A program made the position numbers and the translations under genes. This document shows, one piece after another, positions 35,818 to 45,104 of a stretch of DNA of 64,000 nucleotides. Position 1 is the first letter of the stretch. Each line of letters opens with the position of its first letter. The DNA is from Pseudomonadota bacterium. GTDB taxonomy: Bacteria; Pseudomonadota; Gammaproteobacteria; Burkholderiales; Rhodocyclaceae. The stretch is taken from assembly GCA_018241665.1 (NCBI GenBank), contig JAFEDK010000013.1:262340-326339 (forward strand), written 5' to 3'. Below the pieces are notes generated by a model, which saw only the letters and a program-made list of their open reading frames with translations, searched no databases and had not been told where the DNA came from.

Positions 35818-37866
35818 TCAGGATTGGGCGGGCGGCGTGGCGGCCGGCTCGAGCAGTGCCGCGATGGCCTTGCGGTGGCGCTGGAAGGCCTCTTCCACGT
35901 CCATCGACTTGCGGTTGGCGCTGAGTGCCACCAGCGCGTCGCCGCTGTGTTTGATCAGAACAAAGAGCCGGCGTTCGCGGATGTAGAGCATTGCGAAGAC
36001 GCCCAGCACCAGCAGCAGGGAGCCGAAATACACTACCGGCTTGCCTGGCGAGCGGGTCACCTGCAGCACCGTGGCGCGTACTTCCTCGAAGCCGGTGAGC
36101 TGCAAGTACACCGGTGCGCCGTAGTGCAGGCTGTCGCTGGTGGCGTTGAGCGAGTCACGCAGCAGGCGGCCGAGCTTCTGGTCCAGCTCCGGCGCGGGCT
36201 GGCCAGCGACACTGCGGGCCAGCTTCCAGGCTTCCCAAGCCGAGCCTTCGAGAATCTTCACGAACACGTCGGCGGCCTTGTCCCGCTCCGCGGCGGGCAC
36301 CGTGCTTTCGATGAACTTGCCGAGGCTCTCGAAGCCGCCGAGGGCGAACAGCTCCAGGGTCTTCTGGGTCGTCTCGTGCAGGCGGGTACGCACCTTCTCG
36401 CCGGCGTCCGCTCCCAGCGCGGTGGCTACGAAGCGGCTGGCAATCTCCGCGTGGCGGCTCTTGTCGAGCAGCATGCTGCGGATCGCGAACCAGCTGTCCG
36501 GTTTGCCGTCCTGGTCCATCGGGATGCGCATGAAGCGGAACGGCGCTGCCGGCGAGTCGCGCATGCCGGCCAGCATGTACCAGGCGCCGTCCTGTTCGAT
36601 CGGCAGCATGTAATTCTGGTATTCCCGGGCCTGGCCGGCGGAATCGCGCAGCTTGTACTCGAAGCTCGGGCCGACGTTGCGCAGGTCTTTCTTCGACACC
36701 GAGCGGGCGCCGCTGCCGAGGTGCTTCTCGAGCCTGGCTACGGCGCTGGTTTCAACCTGCTCCTCGTTGGCCATGTTCTCGATGTTGAAGGGGCGGAAGC
36801 TGCCCAGCTCCACGGTGTAGTCGAGCCCGTCCCGCTTCAGCTTGATGGCCTCGCCGACGGTGGCATCGGTCGGGAAGGGCGCCTTGCCGCCGCTGCGCAG
36901 GTCGTGGCCGAGCAGGTGCAGGCGCGAGCCGCCGTCCTCGAAGCTGGCCTGGTACATCATGATGCCGTCGAACTCGAAGGGCTTGTTCACCTCGATGGTC
37001 TTCTCGACGGTCTTGCCGCTGGCCTTGTCGGTGATCAGGATGTCGCTGGCGAAACGCTTGGGCATCCCGGTGGAGTAGTGCTCCAGGTGGAACTTGCGCA
37101 GCGACACCGTGAAGGGCAGGTCCTGCAGCAGGATGCCGTCTTTCACGTTGAGGATCGCCACGTTGGAACTCTTGCCTTCCGGGATGAAGACATTGCCGCG
37201 GAAGCTCCAGTTGTCCAGGCCGAGGCGGCTTTCCGGCTTGATGTCGGAGATCAGCTGATTGCCTGAGGTGGTCGTCTTGCCGCCGAGGGCCATCTGGATC
37301 TTGAGGGGCAGGTTGCCGTCCAGCAGGCCACCGATGCAGATCAGCACGATCGCGGAGTGGGCCAGGAAGTAGCCGATGCGCGTCCAGCTGCCCTGCTTGG
37401 CGGCCAGCAGCACGCCGTCCTCACGGGCGCCGACCCGGCTCTGGAAGCCGTTGGCGGCCAGGTAGGCCTGCACCTGCTGCGCCGCATTGTCGGTGGGAAG
37501 CGCGGTACGCAGCCGTTCGTGGTGCTGGAAGGCTGCCAGCGAGGCTTCCTTCGCATGTTCGCGGAAGCTGCGCATGTCCTTCAGCATCGGCCGGGTCTGC
37601 CGGATGATGCAGGCCGTGGTGGACAGCACCAGGAAGGCCAGGATGAGCAGGAACCAGGCGGAGTTGTAAACCGCGTAGAGCCCCAGTTCCTCGAAGATCG
37701 GGAACCAGTAGGGGCCGAACTGGTTGAGGTAGTTGTTGTAGGGCTCGTTCTGCTTGAGCACCGTCCCGATGATGGAGGCGATCCCGAGGACGGTCAGCAG
37801 GCTGATCGCAAAGCGCATCGAGCTGATCAGCTCGTAGAAGGCGCGGGAAGTGCTGCGCTGTCGCAT
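35818..37866 (-). CDS. resB: System II cytochrome c biogenesis protein ResB (Ccs1)
   Basis: 682 residues. Three membrane segments near the N-terminus (about 15-35, 70-90, 165-185), a large periplasmic domain, and a last segment near 600-620 followed by a cytoplasmic tail. Family motifs: LLTVLGIASIIGTVLKQNEPYNNY, FGPYWFPIFEELGLYAVYNSAWFL, and GYFLAHSAIVLICIGGLLDG. ResB with CcsA forms the haem delivery and ligation complex. It lies between cytochrome c4 and ccsA, and a terminator separates it from cytochrome c4. Confidence 0.93.
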   Translation of the reverse strand: MRQRSTSRAFYELISSMRFAISLLTVLGIASIIGTVLKQNEPYNNYLNQFGPYWFPIFEELGLYAVYNSAWFLLILAFLVLSTTACIIRQTRPMLKDMRSFREHAKEASLAAFQHHERLRTALPTDNAAQQVQAYLAANGFQSRVGAREDGVLLAAKQGSWTRIGYFLAHSAIVLICIGGLLDGNLPLKIQMALGGKTTTSGNQLISDIKPESRLGLDNWSFRGNVFIPEGKSSNVAILNVKDGILLQDLPFTVSLRKFHLEHYSTGMPKRFASDILITDKASGKTVEKTIEVNKPFEFDGIMMYQASFEDGGSRLHLLGHDLRSGGKAPFPTDATVGEAIKLKRDGLDYTVELGSFRPFNIENMANEEQVETSAVARLEKHLGSGARSVSKKDLRNVGPSFEYKLRDSAGQAREYQNYMLPIEQDGAWYMLAGMRDSPAAPFRFMRIPMDQDGKPDSWFAIRSMLLDKSRHAEIASRFVATALGADAGEKVRTRLHETTQKTLELFALGGFESLGKFIESTVPAAERDKAADVFVKILEGSAWEAWKLARSVAGQPAPELDQKLGRLLRDSLNATSDSLHYGAPVYLQLTGFEEVRATVLQVTRSPGKPVVYFGSLLLVLGVFAMLYIRERRLFVLIKHSGDALVALSANRKSMDVEEAFQRHRKAIAALLEPAATPPAQS

Positions 37867-37898
37867 GAATGGCGTCGAGATTAGCGGGGGCGGAAATG

Positions 37899-37927
37899 GA
37901 AAAAGGGGTGGCCGAGACCACCCCTTT
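37899..37927 (-). terminator. Terminator between cytochrome c4 and resB
   Basis: On the minus strand AAAGGGGTGG (37927-37918) pairs with 37911-37902 and is followed by TTTTTCC. It lies 35 bases after the cytochrome c4 stop. Confidence 0.82.
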
Positions 37928-37962
37928 CTTTATAGTCGGACAGCGCGAAAAGGCGCCTTGAC

Positions 37963-38598
37963 TCAGCGCAAGCCGGCGGCGAAGTCGGCGACGGCCTTGA
38001 TTTCCGGATCGGTCATCTTGAGGGCGATGGTGCGCATCATCTTGTTCGGATCGTTGGCACGCTCGCCGGCACGGAAGGCCTTCAACTGGGCTTCGGTGTA
38101 GTCGGAGAACTGGCCGGACAGGCGCGGGAACTGGGCGGGCAGGCCGGCACCGGCGGGGCCGTGACAGGCGGCACAGGCGGGGATGCCGCGCTTCAGGTCG
38201 CCGGCACGCCACAGTTTCTGGCCGAGTTCGATGGAGGCCTTGTTCTTGGCGGCTTCGGGCTTGAGCTGCTGGCCGGCGAAGTAGGCGGCCAGGCCCTTGA
38301 TGTCGTCGTCGGACAGCGGAGCGGCCATGCCACCCATCACCGGGTTGGCACGCTCGGCGGGCTTGCCGCCTTCACTCTTGAAGTTCCGCAGCTGCTTGGC
38401 GAGGTATTCCGCATGCTGGCCCGCGAGCTTCGGGTTGGTCGGGATCTGGCTGTTGCCGTCTGCGCCGTGGCAGGCAACGCAGACGGTTTCTGCGGTTTGC
38501 TTGGCCTTGGCCAGATCGGGTTGGGCGGAAGCCTTCTCTTCAGCCTGAACTGCACCGGTGGCCAGAAGCAACGAAAGCAGCAGGGAACGCTTGATCAT
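37963..38598 (-). CDS. Cytochrome c4 (periplasmic dihaem cytochrome)
   Basis: 211 residues with a signal peptide (MIKRSLLLSLLLATGAVQA). Two cytochrome c domains, each with one haem site: CVACH and CAACH, with axial methionines probably in NPVMGGMAAPL and PNKMMRTIA. Cytochrome c4 carries electrons from the bc1 complex to terminal oxidases. The two system II maturation genes lie directly downstream, the common betaproteobacterial arrangement. The ATG at 38598 was chosen so the signal peptide starts properly. Confidence 0.94.
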   Translation of the reverse strand: MIKRSLLLSLLLATGAVQAEEKASAQPDLAKAKQTAETVCVACHGADGNSQIPTNPKLAGQHAEYLAKQLRNFKSEGGKPAERANPVMGGMAAPLSDDDIKGLAAYFAGQQLKPEAAKNKASIELGQKLWRAGDLKRGIPACAACHGPAGAGLPAQFPRLSGQFSDYTEAQLKAFRAGERANDPNKMMRTIALKMTDPEIKAVADFAAGLR

Positions 38599-38642
38599 GA
38601 TGTCCTCGGAAGCCAAGAATGTGGAAGTCTCAAACCTGCTAT

Positions 38643-38651
38643 TCTATAGCA
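38643..38651 (-). promoter_or_regulatory. Extended -10 promoter of cytochrome c4
   Basis: The minus strand reads TGCTATAGA (38651-38643), an extended -10 (TGn plus TATAGA) about 45 bases upstream of the cytochrome start. No good -35 box was seen. Confidence 0.45.
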
Positions 38652-38710
38652 ATTCCAGTCATTTGCGCGATGCAATAAAGCCCTGACGCGCAAGCTCCAC
38701 GCCATTCCCC

Positions 38711-39328
38711 ATGCCTCTCTTCCGCAACGCCCAGTTTGAAATTTCCATTGCCAAGGCCAGTGGCCTGCCGGCACCCCGTGGTGCCGAGATCGCCTTTGCC
38801 GGACGCTCCAATGCCGGCAAGTCGAGCGCCATCAACACCCTCGCCAACCACACCCGGCTGGCTTACGTGTCCAAGACGCCGGGGCGCACCCAGCTGATCA
38901 ACTTCTTCCGCCTGCAGAACGGCGCCGTGCTGGTGGACCTGCCCGGTTACGGTTACGCCGAAGTGCCGGAGGCGGTGCGTCGCCAGTGGCAGCATCTGCT
39001 CGAGGATTACCTGACTCGCCGGCCCAATCTGATCGGCCTGGTGCTGATCATGGATTCGCGGCATCCGCTCAAGGAGCTCGACCGCACGATGATCGGCTGG
39101 TTTGCGCCGAGCGGGCGGCCGATCCACGTGCTGCTCACCAAGAGCGACAAGCTCACCCGCAGCGAAGCCGCCGCCACCCTGGCGGCGGTCCGCAAGGAGC
39201 TCGCCCCCCTCGGCGAGCACGTGACGGTGCAGCTCTTCTCCAGTCTGAAGAAGACCGGTGTCGAGGATGTCGAGAAGGTGGTCGGTGGCTGGCTCGCCGG
39301 CCTGGAGGGTGAGGCTGCCGACCTCTGA
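38711..39328 (+). CDS. engB: Ribosome biogenesis GTPase EngB (YihA/YsxC)
   Basis: 205 residues. G1 [16 protein letters not shown] (about 29-44), G3 [10 protein letters not shown] (about 77-86), G4 TKSDKL and the [11 protein letters not shown] end match EngB. It is an essential GTPase for 50S ribosome assembly. It is divergent from cytochrome c4, the usual neighbour of engB in many proteobacteria. Confidence 0.95.
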   Translation: MPLFRNAQFEISIAKASGLPAPRGAEIAFAGRSNAGKSSAINTLANHTRLAYVSKTPGRTQLINFFRLQNGAVLVDLPGYGYAEVPEAVRRQWQHLLEDYLTRRPNLIGLVLIMDSRHPLKELDRTMIGWFAPSGRPIHVLLTKSDKLTRSEAAATLAAVRKELAPLGEHVTVQLFSSLKKTGVEDVEKVVGGWLAGLEGEAADL

Positions 39329-39421
39329 TCGGGGATGACGAAAGAGTGTTTTTGGCGACTTTGTGTTAAGACGTATGGCATTGTGCAGCGCTTCAATTTT
39401 TTCGTGAGTCCTTAGCCAGCC

Positions 39422-40861
39422 ATGGAACTTCAACCCGTCATTCTCTCCGGAGGCTCCGGCACCCGCCTGTGGCCCCTGTCCCGCGAGCAATACCCCAAGC
39501 AACTGCTGGCGCTGGTCGGTAACGACACCATGCTGCAGGCCACGGCCGGGCGGCTGAGCGGCTTCCGCGGGCGCCTGCCGGTGGCTGCCGAGCCGGTGGT
39601 GGTGTGCAACGAGGAATACCGCTTCGTGACCGCCGAACAGCTGCGCTCCAGCGGCAAGCGCAGCGGCAACATCGTCCTCGAGCCCTTCGGCCGCAATACC
39701 GCGCCGGCCCTCACGCTGGCCGCCCTGGCGGTGCAGGACGCCGACCCGGTGCTGCTGGTGATGCCGGCCGATCACGTGATCCGCGACCTGGATGGTTTCC
39801 AAGGCGCCATCGATGCGGGCATCCCGGCGGCACTGGATAACGCCATCGTGACCTTCGGCATCGTTCCCGACCACGCCGAAACCGGCTACGGCTACATCCG
39901 TTTCGGCGCCGATCGCCCGGACGGCAGCAAGGCCATTGCCGCCTTCGTTGAAAAGCCCGACGCGGCCACCGCCCAGCGTTACCTCGATAGCGGCGAATAC
40001 CTCTGGAACAGCGGCCTGTTCATGGTCCGTGCCAGCGTCTGGCTGAAGGCCATGGCGCAGTTGCAGCCCGCAATGCACGCCGCCTGCGTGGCCGCTTGGG
40101 ATGCAGGCTCCCGCGACGCCGATTTCGTGCGCGTCGGCAAGGACGCCTTCAAGACCTGCCCGTCCGACTCCATCGACTACGCGGTGATGGAAAAGCTGGC
40201 TGGTGCGACTGATCTCGGCATTTCCGGCAGCGTCGTGCCCATGTCCGCCGGCTGGTCCGACGTCGGTGCCTGGGACGCCCTGTGGCAGATCGCCGACAAG
40301 GACGAGGCGGGCAACGTGGCGCGGGGCGACGTGCTGTTCGAGGACAGCCGCAATACGCTGGTTTACGCCCAGGACCGCATGGTCGCCTGCGTCGGTCTCG
40401 ATGATGCCGTGGTCGTCGAAACGCCCGATGCGGTGCTGGTCGCGCGCAAGGACAAGACCCAGCACGTCAAGCAGATCGTCGCCACCCTCAAGGCCGGCCA
40501 GCGCAGCCAGGCCTCGGCCCACCGCAAGATCCATCGCCCGTGGGGCTGGTACGACTCCATCGATGCCGGCCCGCGTTTCCAGGTCAAGCGCATCGTCGTC
40601 AATCCAGGCGCGCGCCTGAGCCTGCAGATGCACCACCACCGGGCCGAGCACTGGATCGTCGTGAAGGGCACTGCCGAAGTCACCAACGGTGACAAGGTCT
40701 TCCTGCTCGGCGAGAACGAGTCCACCTACATCCCGCTGGGGCATGTGCACCGTCTCGCCAACCCGGGCAAGCTGCCCCTCGAGATCATCGAGGTGCAGTC
40801 CGGCGCCTACCTGGGCGAGGACGATATCGTGCGCTTCGAGGATAAGTACGGCCGCGGTTGA
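39422..40861 (+). CDS. Mannose-1-phosphate guanylyltransferase / mannose-6-phosphate isomerase
   Basis: 479 residues, the type II bifunctional PMI-GMP length (ManC/AlgA/XanB). N-terminal GTP-binding signature LSGGSGTRLWPLSREQYPKQ (8-27), FVEKPD for the sugar-nucleotide domain, and the C-terminal cupin isomerase part RPWGWYDSIDAG...QMHHHRAEHWIVVKGTAEVT with the metal-binding QMHHHRAEHW. It makes GDP-mannose for exopolysaccharide. It sits 15 kb from the EPS genes at the right of the window. Product call is firm; the symbol (manC, algA, cpsB) depends on pathway. Confidence 0.93.
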   Translation: MELQPVILSGGSGTRLWPLSREQYPKQLLALVGNDTMLQATAGRLSGFRGRLPVAAEPVVVCNEEYRFVTAEQLRSSGKRSGNIVLEPFGRNTAPALTLAALAVQDADPVLLVMPADHVIRDLDGFQGAIDAGIPAALDNAIVTFGIVPDHAETGYGYIRFGADRPDGSKAIAAFVEKPDAATAQRYLDSGEYLWNSGLFMVRASVWLKAMAQLQPAMHAACVAAWDAGSRDADFVRVGKDAFKTCPSDSIDYAVMEKLAGATDLGISGSVVPMSAGWSDVGAWDALWQIADKDEAGNVARGDVLFEDSRNTLVYAQDRMVACVGLDDAVVVETPDAVLVARKDKTQHVKQIVATLKAGQRSQASAHRKIHRPWGWYDSIDAGPRFQVKRIVVNPGARLSLQMHHHRAEHWIVVKGTAEVTNGDKVFLLGENESTYIPLGHVHRLANPGKLPLEIIEVQSGAYLGEDDIVRFEDKYGRG

Positions 40862-40874
40862 GCGGCAGGGAAGG

Positions 40875-40930
40875 GGCCGGCTTCATGCCGGCCAGTGCTG
40901 CAAATGACAACCGGCCGTTTCAGGCCGGTT
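40875..40930 (+). terminator. Two hairpins after the guanylyltransferase gene
   Basis: GGCCGGC/GCCGGCC (40875-40893) and AACCGGCC/GGCCGGTT (40909-40930, followed by TGTTC) lie between two convergent genes. The second overlaps the 3' end of the minus-strand gene. Likely bidirectional terminator. Confidence 0.6.
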
Positions 40931-41438
40931 TGTTCATGAAGCCGAAGCGTGCGGAAACATCGGCCTGGCGGATGCGCCCGACGGGCAGGTGTTGCCCGCC
41001 CCAGTTCAGCGTGATGGCGCTGTCCGCGGCTTCCAGGTCGCCGTCGAGATGGTCCAGCATCGCCGCCAGGTCGCGGTCGTCGAGCAGTGCAATCCCGTGC
41101 TCGCTGCCCAGCAGCAGGTTGCCGTGCTCGTCCAGCCAGGCGCTGTCGAGTGCCGTCACCGGCCTGCCGGTGTGGGTTTCCAGCTGGCCGGGGGCCGCCA
41201 GGCGCAGGACCATCGGCGTGTAGTCGAGGTCCACGAAGACCTGCTGTGGCCCGTTCTGGAAGAACCAGTAGCCATCCGCCGTGGCCAGGTAGTTGCGGCT
41301 GATGAAGCCGCGTAGGCCGGCATGGCGGATAGGCCCTTCGGGTACCCACCATTCCCCACGCCGGCTCAGGCGCAGCCACCCCGTGCATGAGGGCACGTTG
41401 GGCCATCTGGCCAGCGCCTGGCGGACGGCTTCATCCAT
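40920..41438 (-). CDS. Conserved hypothetical protein
   Basis: 172 residues, soluble, no signal peptide, no catalytic motif recognised. The phrases SRNYLATADGYWFFQNGPQQVFVDLDYTPMVLRL and TALDSAWLDEHGNLLLGSEHGIALLDDRDLAAML, with a C-terminal LPVGRIRQADVSARFGFMNKP, look like a conserved betaproteobacterial family that often lies near bamD. It is 21 bases downstream of bamD on the same strand. Function unknown; the coding call rests on length, codon use and operon position. Confidence 0.75.
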   Translation of the reverse strand: MDEAVRQALARWPNVPSCTGWLRLSRRGEWWVPEGPIRHAGLRGFISRNYLATADGYWFFQNGPQQVFVDLDYTPMVLRLAAPGQLETHTGRPVTALDSAWLDEHGNLLLGSEHGIALLDDRDLAAMLDHLDGDLEAADSAITLNWGGQHLPVGRIRQADVSARFGFMNKPA

Positions 41439-41459
41439 GATGGTCGGGCGCCGCGATGC

Positions 41460-42263
41460 TCACCACATCTTCCACCAGGGGCGGTCGCTGGGCGCGGCGC
41501 CGTTGGCGGTGAGGTAGCGGCTCTTCGGGAAGTTCTTGCGCAGCACGCGGTCGGCGTCGTCGCGCAGATCGTTCATCTTCAGCGCGTCGTAGCTCTTGAC
41601 CATCAGGAACAGGGCTTCCTCGGTCGCCGGCGACTGGGGGAAGTCCTTGATCGTGCCCTGGGCCCGGTTGGCTGCCGCCACATAGGCGCCGCGATTGTAG
41701 TAATAGCGGGAGACGTGCACTTCATAGGACGCCAGTGCATTCACCAGGTAGCGCATGCGCAGCGTCGCGTCCGGCGTGTACTTGCTGTCCGGGAAGCGCT
41801 GGCTCAGTTCCTTGAAGGTGTCGAAGGAGGCGCGGGTGGCTTTGGGGTCACGCTCCGACAAGTCCTGCTTGGCCAACGAACCAAGCAGACCCAGGTCCTC
41901 GTTGAAGTTCGCCAGACCCTTCAGGTAGTAGGCGTAGTCCACGTTCGGGTGGTTGGGGTGCAGCTTGATGAAGCGCTCGCAGGCGGCGATGGCCGATGCC
42001 GGCTCGTTCGACTTGTAGTAGGCGTAAGCCACTTCGAGCTGGGACTGCTGGGCGTAACGGCCATAGGGATAGCGCGACTCGAGCTTCTCGAACATCTTGA
42101 TGGCACGGTCCCAGGCGCCATCCGACATGGATTCCTTGGCTTCTGAATACAGCTTCTGGGCGTTCCAGCCGACGGTTTCGTCCGCCTGGTCGGGAAGACT
42201 GCTGCAGCCGGCCAGCAGCAGGAAGCCGGTAAGCGTTAAACTACGCAGGGTGAAATGCGCCAT
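41460..42263 (-). CDS. bamD: Outer membrane protein assembly factor BamD (lipoprotein)
   Basis: 267 residues. Lipoprotein signal MAHFTLRSLTLTGFLLLAGCSSL with the lipidated Cys at 20, then five TPR-like repeats (AKESMSDGAWDRAIKMFEKLESRYPYGRYAQQSQLEVAYAYYKSNEP and following). BamD is the essential partner of BamA in outer-membrane protein insertion. It is divergent from rluD, a classical pair across proteobacteria. The start codon region may overlap the rluD 5' end. Confidence 0.95.
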   Translation of the reverse strand: MAHFTLRSLTLTGFLLLAGCSSLPDQADETVGWNAQKLYSEAKESMSDGAWDRAIKMFEKLESRYPYGRYAQQSQLEVAYAYYKSNEPASAIAACERFIKLHPNHPNVDYAYYLKGLANFNEDLGLLGSLAKQDLSERDPKATRASFDTFKELSQRFPDSKYTPDATLRMRYLVNALASYEVHVSRYYYNRGAYVAAANRAQGTIKDFPQSPATEEALFLMVKSYDALKMNDLRDDADRVLRKNFPKSRYLTANGAAPSDRPWWKMW

Positions 42264-43239
42264 TGAAAACTCATTGGAAGAAGACTGGCTTGATTATAGC
42301 CCAGCCTCTTCTTCCCCTTCGCCGCGACGCGAGTCGATTCCTGACGAATGTGCTGGTCTCCGGGTAGACCAAGCCCTCGCGCGCCTTTTTCCTGAACATT
42401 CCCGCAGTCGCCTGCAGTCCTGGCTGAAGTCCGGGCGGATCCTCGTCAACGGTGCTTCGCCGGATGCCAAGTCCAAGGTCTGGGGCGGCGAGACCCTCGT
42501 CGTCAGTCCCGAGCCTACCGACGCGATGCTCGCCGAGCAGGCCGAGGATATTCCGCTGGACGTGGTCTTCGAGGACGACACGATCATCGTCATCAACAAG
42601 CCGGTCGGGCTGGTCGTCCATCCGGGCAGCGGCAACTGGTCCGGCACGCTGCTCAACGCGCTGCTGTTCCACAGCGAGGCGTTCCGCGAAGTGCCGCGGG
42701 CCGGCATCGTGCATCGACTGGACAAGGACACCAGCGGCCTGCTGGTGGTGGCCAAGACCCTAGAGGCCCAGACCGACCTGGTGCGCCAGCTGCAGGCGCG
42801 CACCGTCAAGCGCCACTATTTCGCGCTGGTGCATGGCGAACCGGCGCCGAGCGGGGAGGTGAATGCCCCGATCGGCCGCCATCCGGTCCAGCGTACCAAG
42901 ATGGCCGTCGTGCCCGGTGGCCGCGAGGCGGTGACCCATTACCGCGTCGTCGAGCGCTTCGCCCGCGCCAGCCTCGTCGAGTGCCAGCTGGAAACCGGCC
43001 GTACCCACCAGATCCGCGTGCACATGGCCCACATCGGCCACCCGCTGGTTGGTGACGCCACTTACGGCAAGGCGCGCAGCGCCGACCCGCGTCTTGATGC
43101 CTTCCCGCGCCAGGCTTTGCACGCCTGGCAGCTCGGTCTGGTGCACCCGCGGACCGGCGAAGCCGGCCGCTGGAATGTGCCGCTGGCCGCTGACATCGAG
43201 AGCCTGCTGGCCGTGCTGCGCGAAAGCCCCAAGCCATGA
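42250..43239 (+). CDS. rluD: 23S rRNA pseudouridine synthase RluD
   Basis: About 329 residues. S4 RNA-binding domain (RVDQALARLFPEHSRSRLQSWLKSGRILVNG), then the RluA-family catalytic domain with the active Asp in GIVHRLDKDTSGLLVVAKT and the motif ETGRTHQIRVHMAHIGHPLVGD. It makes pseudouridines 1911/1915/1917 in helix 69. The start is uncertain: GTG 42250 overlaps the bamD 5' end by 14 bases, and TTG 42274 would avoid overlap; no ATG is close. The pgeF start overlaps the stop by four bases. Confidence 0.92.
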   Translation: MKCAIENSLEEDWLDYSPASSSPSPRRESIPDECAGLRVDQALARLFPEHSRSRLQSWLKSGRILVNGASPDAKSKVWGGETLVVSPEPTDAMLAEQAEDIPLDVVFEDDTIIVINKPVGLVVHPGSGNWSGTLLNALLFHSEAFREVPRAGIVHRLDKDTSGLLVVAKTLEAQTDLVRQLQARTVKRHYFALVHGEPAPSGEVNAPIGRHPVQRTKMAVVPGGREAVTHYRVVERFARASLVECQLETGRTHQIRVHMAHIGHPLVGDATYGKARSADPRLDAFPRQALHAWQLGLVHPRTGEAGRWNVPLAADIESLLAVLRESPKP

Positions 43240-43970
43240 GTTCAGTGTCCTGGATCCATCCAGACTGGCCGGCGCCGGCCAATGTGCGGGCCTTGTCCAC
43301 CACCCGCCGCGGCGGCAGCAGTCCGGCGCCGTACGACGCCCTCAATCTGGGCGGCCATGTCGGCGATGATCCGGCCCTCGTCGCTGCCAACCGCGCGGTG
43401 CTGCGTGCCGAACTGCCGGACGAGCCGTGCTGGCTGAATCAAGTGCATGGCGTCGCGGTGGTCGATGTCGCCGAATACGGTGGTGTGCCCGACGCGGACG
43501 CGGCAGTCAGCCGCGTCCCGGGCAAGGTCTGCGCGGCGATGACGGCCGACTGTCTGCCGGTGCTGCTGTGCGACGGTGCCGGCACCGTCGTCGCTGCGGC
43601 TCATGCCGGCTGGCGCGGCCTCGTCGATGGCGTCATAGAAGCCACAGTCGAAAAAATGGCGGTGCCGCCGTCCGAAGTGCTGGCCTGGCTGGGGCCGGCC
43701 ATCGGTCCGCAAGCCTTCGAGGTGGGCGACGAAGTGCGCGCTGCCTTCATGGCCGCTGATGCCGCTGCCGATACGGCCTTCCGTCCCGGCGCGCAGCCGG
43801 GAAAATGGTTCGCCGACATCTATCTGCTGGCCCGTCAGCGCCTGGCCCGGCTGGGCGTCACTGCCGTGTATGGCGGCGATGCCTGCACTGTCACCGAAAA
43901 AGACCGTTTCTTCTCCTACCGGCGCGATGGTCGAACCGGCCGCATGGCCAGCCTGATCTGGCTCGCCTAA
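43236..43970 (+). CDS. pgeF: PgeF/YfiH family multicopper-type purine nucleoside phosphorylase
   Basis: 244 residues. The conserved motifs are LNQVHG, TADCLPVLLCD, AAAHAGWRGL and GPAIGPQAFEVGDEV, which form the His/Cys zinc site of the YfiH family (also LACC1). Members act as purine nucleoside phosphorylase/adenosine deaminase or in peptidoglycan editing. ATG at 43236 overlaps the rluD stop (ATGA), a widely conserved pair. Confidence 0.94.
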   Translation: MSSVSWIHPDWPAPANVRALSTTRRGGSSPAPYDALNLGGHVGDDPALVAANRAVLRAELPDEPCWLNQVHGVAVVDVAEYGGVPDADAAVSRVPGKVCAAMTADCLPVLLCDGAGTVVAAAHAGWRGLVDGVIEATVEKMAVPPSEVLAWLGPAIGPQAFEVGDEVRAAFMAADAAADTAFRPGAQPGKWFADIYLLARQRLARLGVTAVYGGDACTVTEKDRFFSYRRDGRTGRMASLIWLA

Positions 43971-44032
43971 GTCCTGGCAGACGAGGCGGCGACTAAAGCT
44001 ATACTGCCCGGCCCCCTGAAAGCTGTAGAACC

Positions 44033-44818
44033 ATGACCCCCCTTGCCTGGATCATCTTCATGAGTTTCGCCGGCGGCCTGCTCAGCGTGCTGGTCGCCTC
44101 CGGGTTCGCCTTTGCGGCGCGCCCCAACTGGGTGCCCATCCTGATCAGCTACGCCATCGGCGCCTTGCTCGGCGCCTCCTTCCTGGAGGTGCTGCCCCAC
44201 GCCATCGAGGCGGCGGAAAGCCCCGAGCACGCCGCGATGAACGTCCTGGGCGGCATCCTGCTGTTCTTCGTGCTCGAAAAGCTGGTGCTGTGGCGCCACT
44301 GCCATGACGAAGGCTGCGACGGGCACGAGCACCACCACCACGGCGGCGGCCACGACCACGGACGCAGCGGCCTGCTGATCCTCGTCGGCGACACCTTCCA
44401 CAATTTCGTCGATGGCATCCTCATCGCCGCGGCCTTCGTCGAGAGCACGCCCCTCGGCATCGTCACCGGGCTGGCTATCATCGCCCACGAAATCCCGCAG
44501 GAAGTCGGCGACTTCCTGATCCTGCTGCACTCCGGCTACAGCCGAGCCAAGGCCCTGGCCTTCAACCTGCTGTCCAGCGTGGCAACCCTGGTCGGCGGCC
44601 TGCTGGCCTATTTCGCCCTGTCCCGCGTGCAGGCGCTGGTGCCGGTGTTCCTCGCCCTGGCGGCCGCGAGTATGATTTACGTGGCCGTGGCCGATCTCAT
44701 TCCGGGTTTGCACAAGCGTACGGAATTGCGCGCCACCATCCAGCAGGTATTATTGATTGCCGCCGGCATCGCCTCCATCGTCTTCGCCCACCCCCTCGCC
44801 GAGCGAGCGTTGGGCTAA
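44033..44818 (+). CDS. ZIP family divalent metal transporter
   Basis: 261 residues with about eight membrane segments. The cytoplasmic loop after the third segment has a histidine cluster (HCHDEGCDGHEHHHHGGGHDHG, about 95-115), and the transport helices hold DTFHNFVDGILIAAAF and AIIAHEIPQEVGDFLILL, the family metal-binding signatures. It should import zinc or similar ions across the inner membrane. Its 3' end overlaps a small minus-strand gene by 69 bases. Confidence 0.92.
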   Translation: MTPLAWIIFMSFAGGLLSVLVASGFAFAARPNWVPILISYAIGALLGASFLEVLPHAIEAAESPEHAAMNVLGGILLFFVLEKLVLWRHCHDEGCDGHEHHHHGGGHDHGRSGLLILVGDTFHNFVDGILIAAAFVESTPLGIVTGLAIIAHEIPQEVGDFLILLHSGYSRAKALAFNLLSSVATLVGGLLAYFALSRVQALVPVFLALAAASMIYVAVADLIPGLHKRTELRATIQQVLLIAAGIASIVFAHPLAERALG

Positions 44819-44977
44819 ACGGCGACGGCGGCGGGCCGAGGTGCCAAGAATCCACAAAAACAGGGAGAGCGGCGCAAGCCCATAGAACAAGAACGTAAGA
44901 ACGGCGCCGACAACAGTGGTCTCAGCCACGGTAGCCATCAAGGCGACGAAAATCCAAGCGATAGCAACAATATACAT
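44750..44977 (-). CDS. Small membrane protein, uncharacterised
   Basis: 75 residues with two hydrophobic segments (about 1-19 and 23-45), then RRRRR and a Gly/Asp-rich tail. The N-terminal part (MYIVAIAWIFVALMATVAET) is like short uncharacterised membrane proteins in Rhodocyclales. The C-terminal 23 residues lie antisense to the ZIP gene, so the tail may be poorly conserved. Function unknown. Confidence 0.6.
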   Translation of the reverse strand: MYIVAIAWIFVALMATVAETTVVGAVLTFLFYGLAPLSLFLWILGTSARRRRRLAQRSLGEGVGEDDGGDAGGNQ

Positions 44978-45104
44978 ACCCGGATTCTACAGGCCGTCGT
45001 ACGGGCCCGGGGTCGAAACGCGCGCCGTCCGAATGCCGCGTTCGCCCGCTCCGGAAACCACTGCGCTGTGATTTTCCTGGTCGGAAACAACAAAGGAGAG
45101 CTGG

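Noticed and set aside
38639-40750. Minus-strand open frame across engB and the guanylyltransferase
   Set aside because: Spans two certain plus-strand genes and a gap between them; shadow frame.
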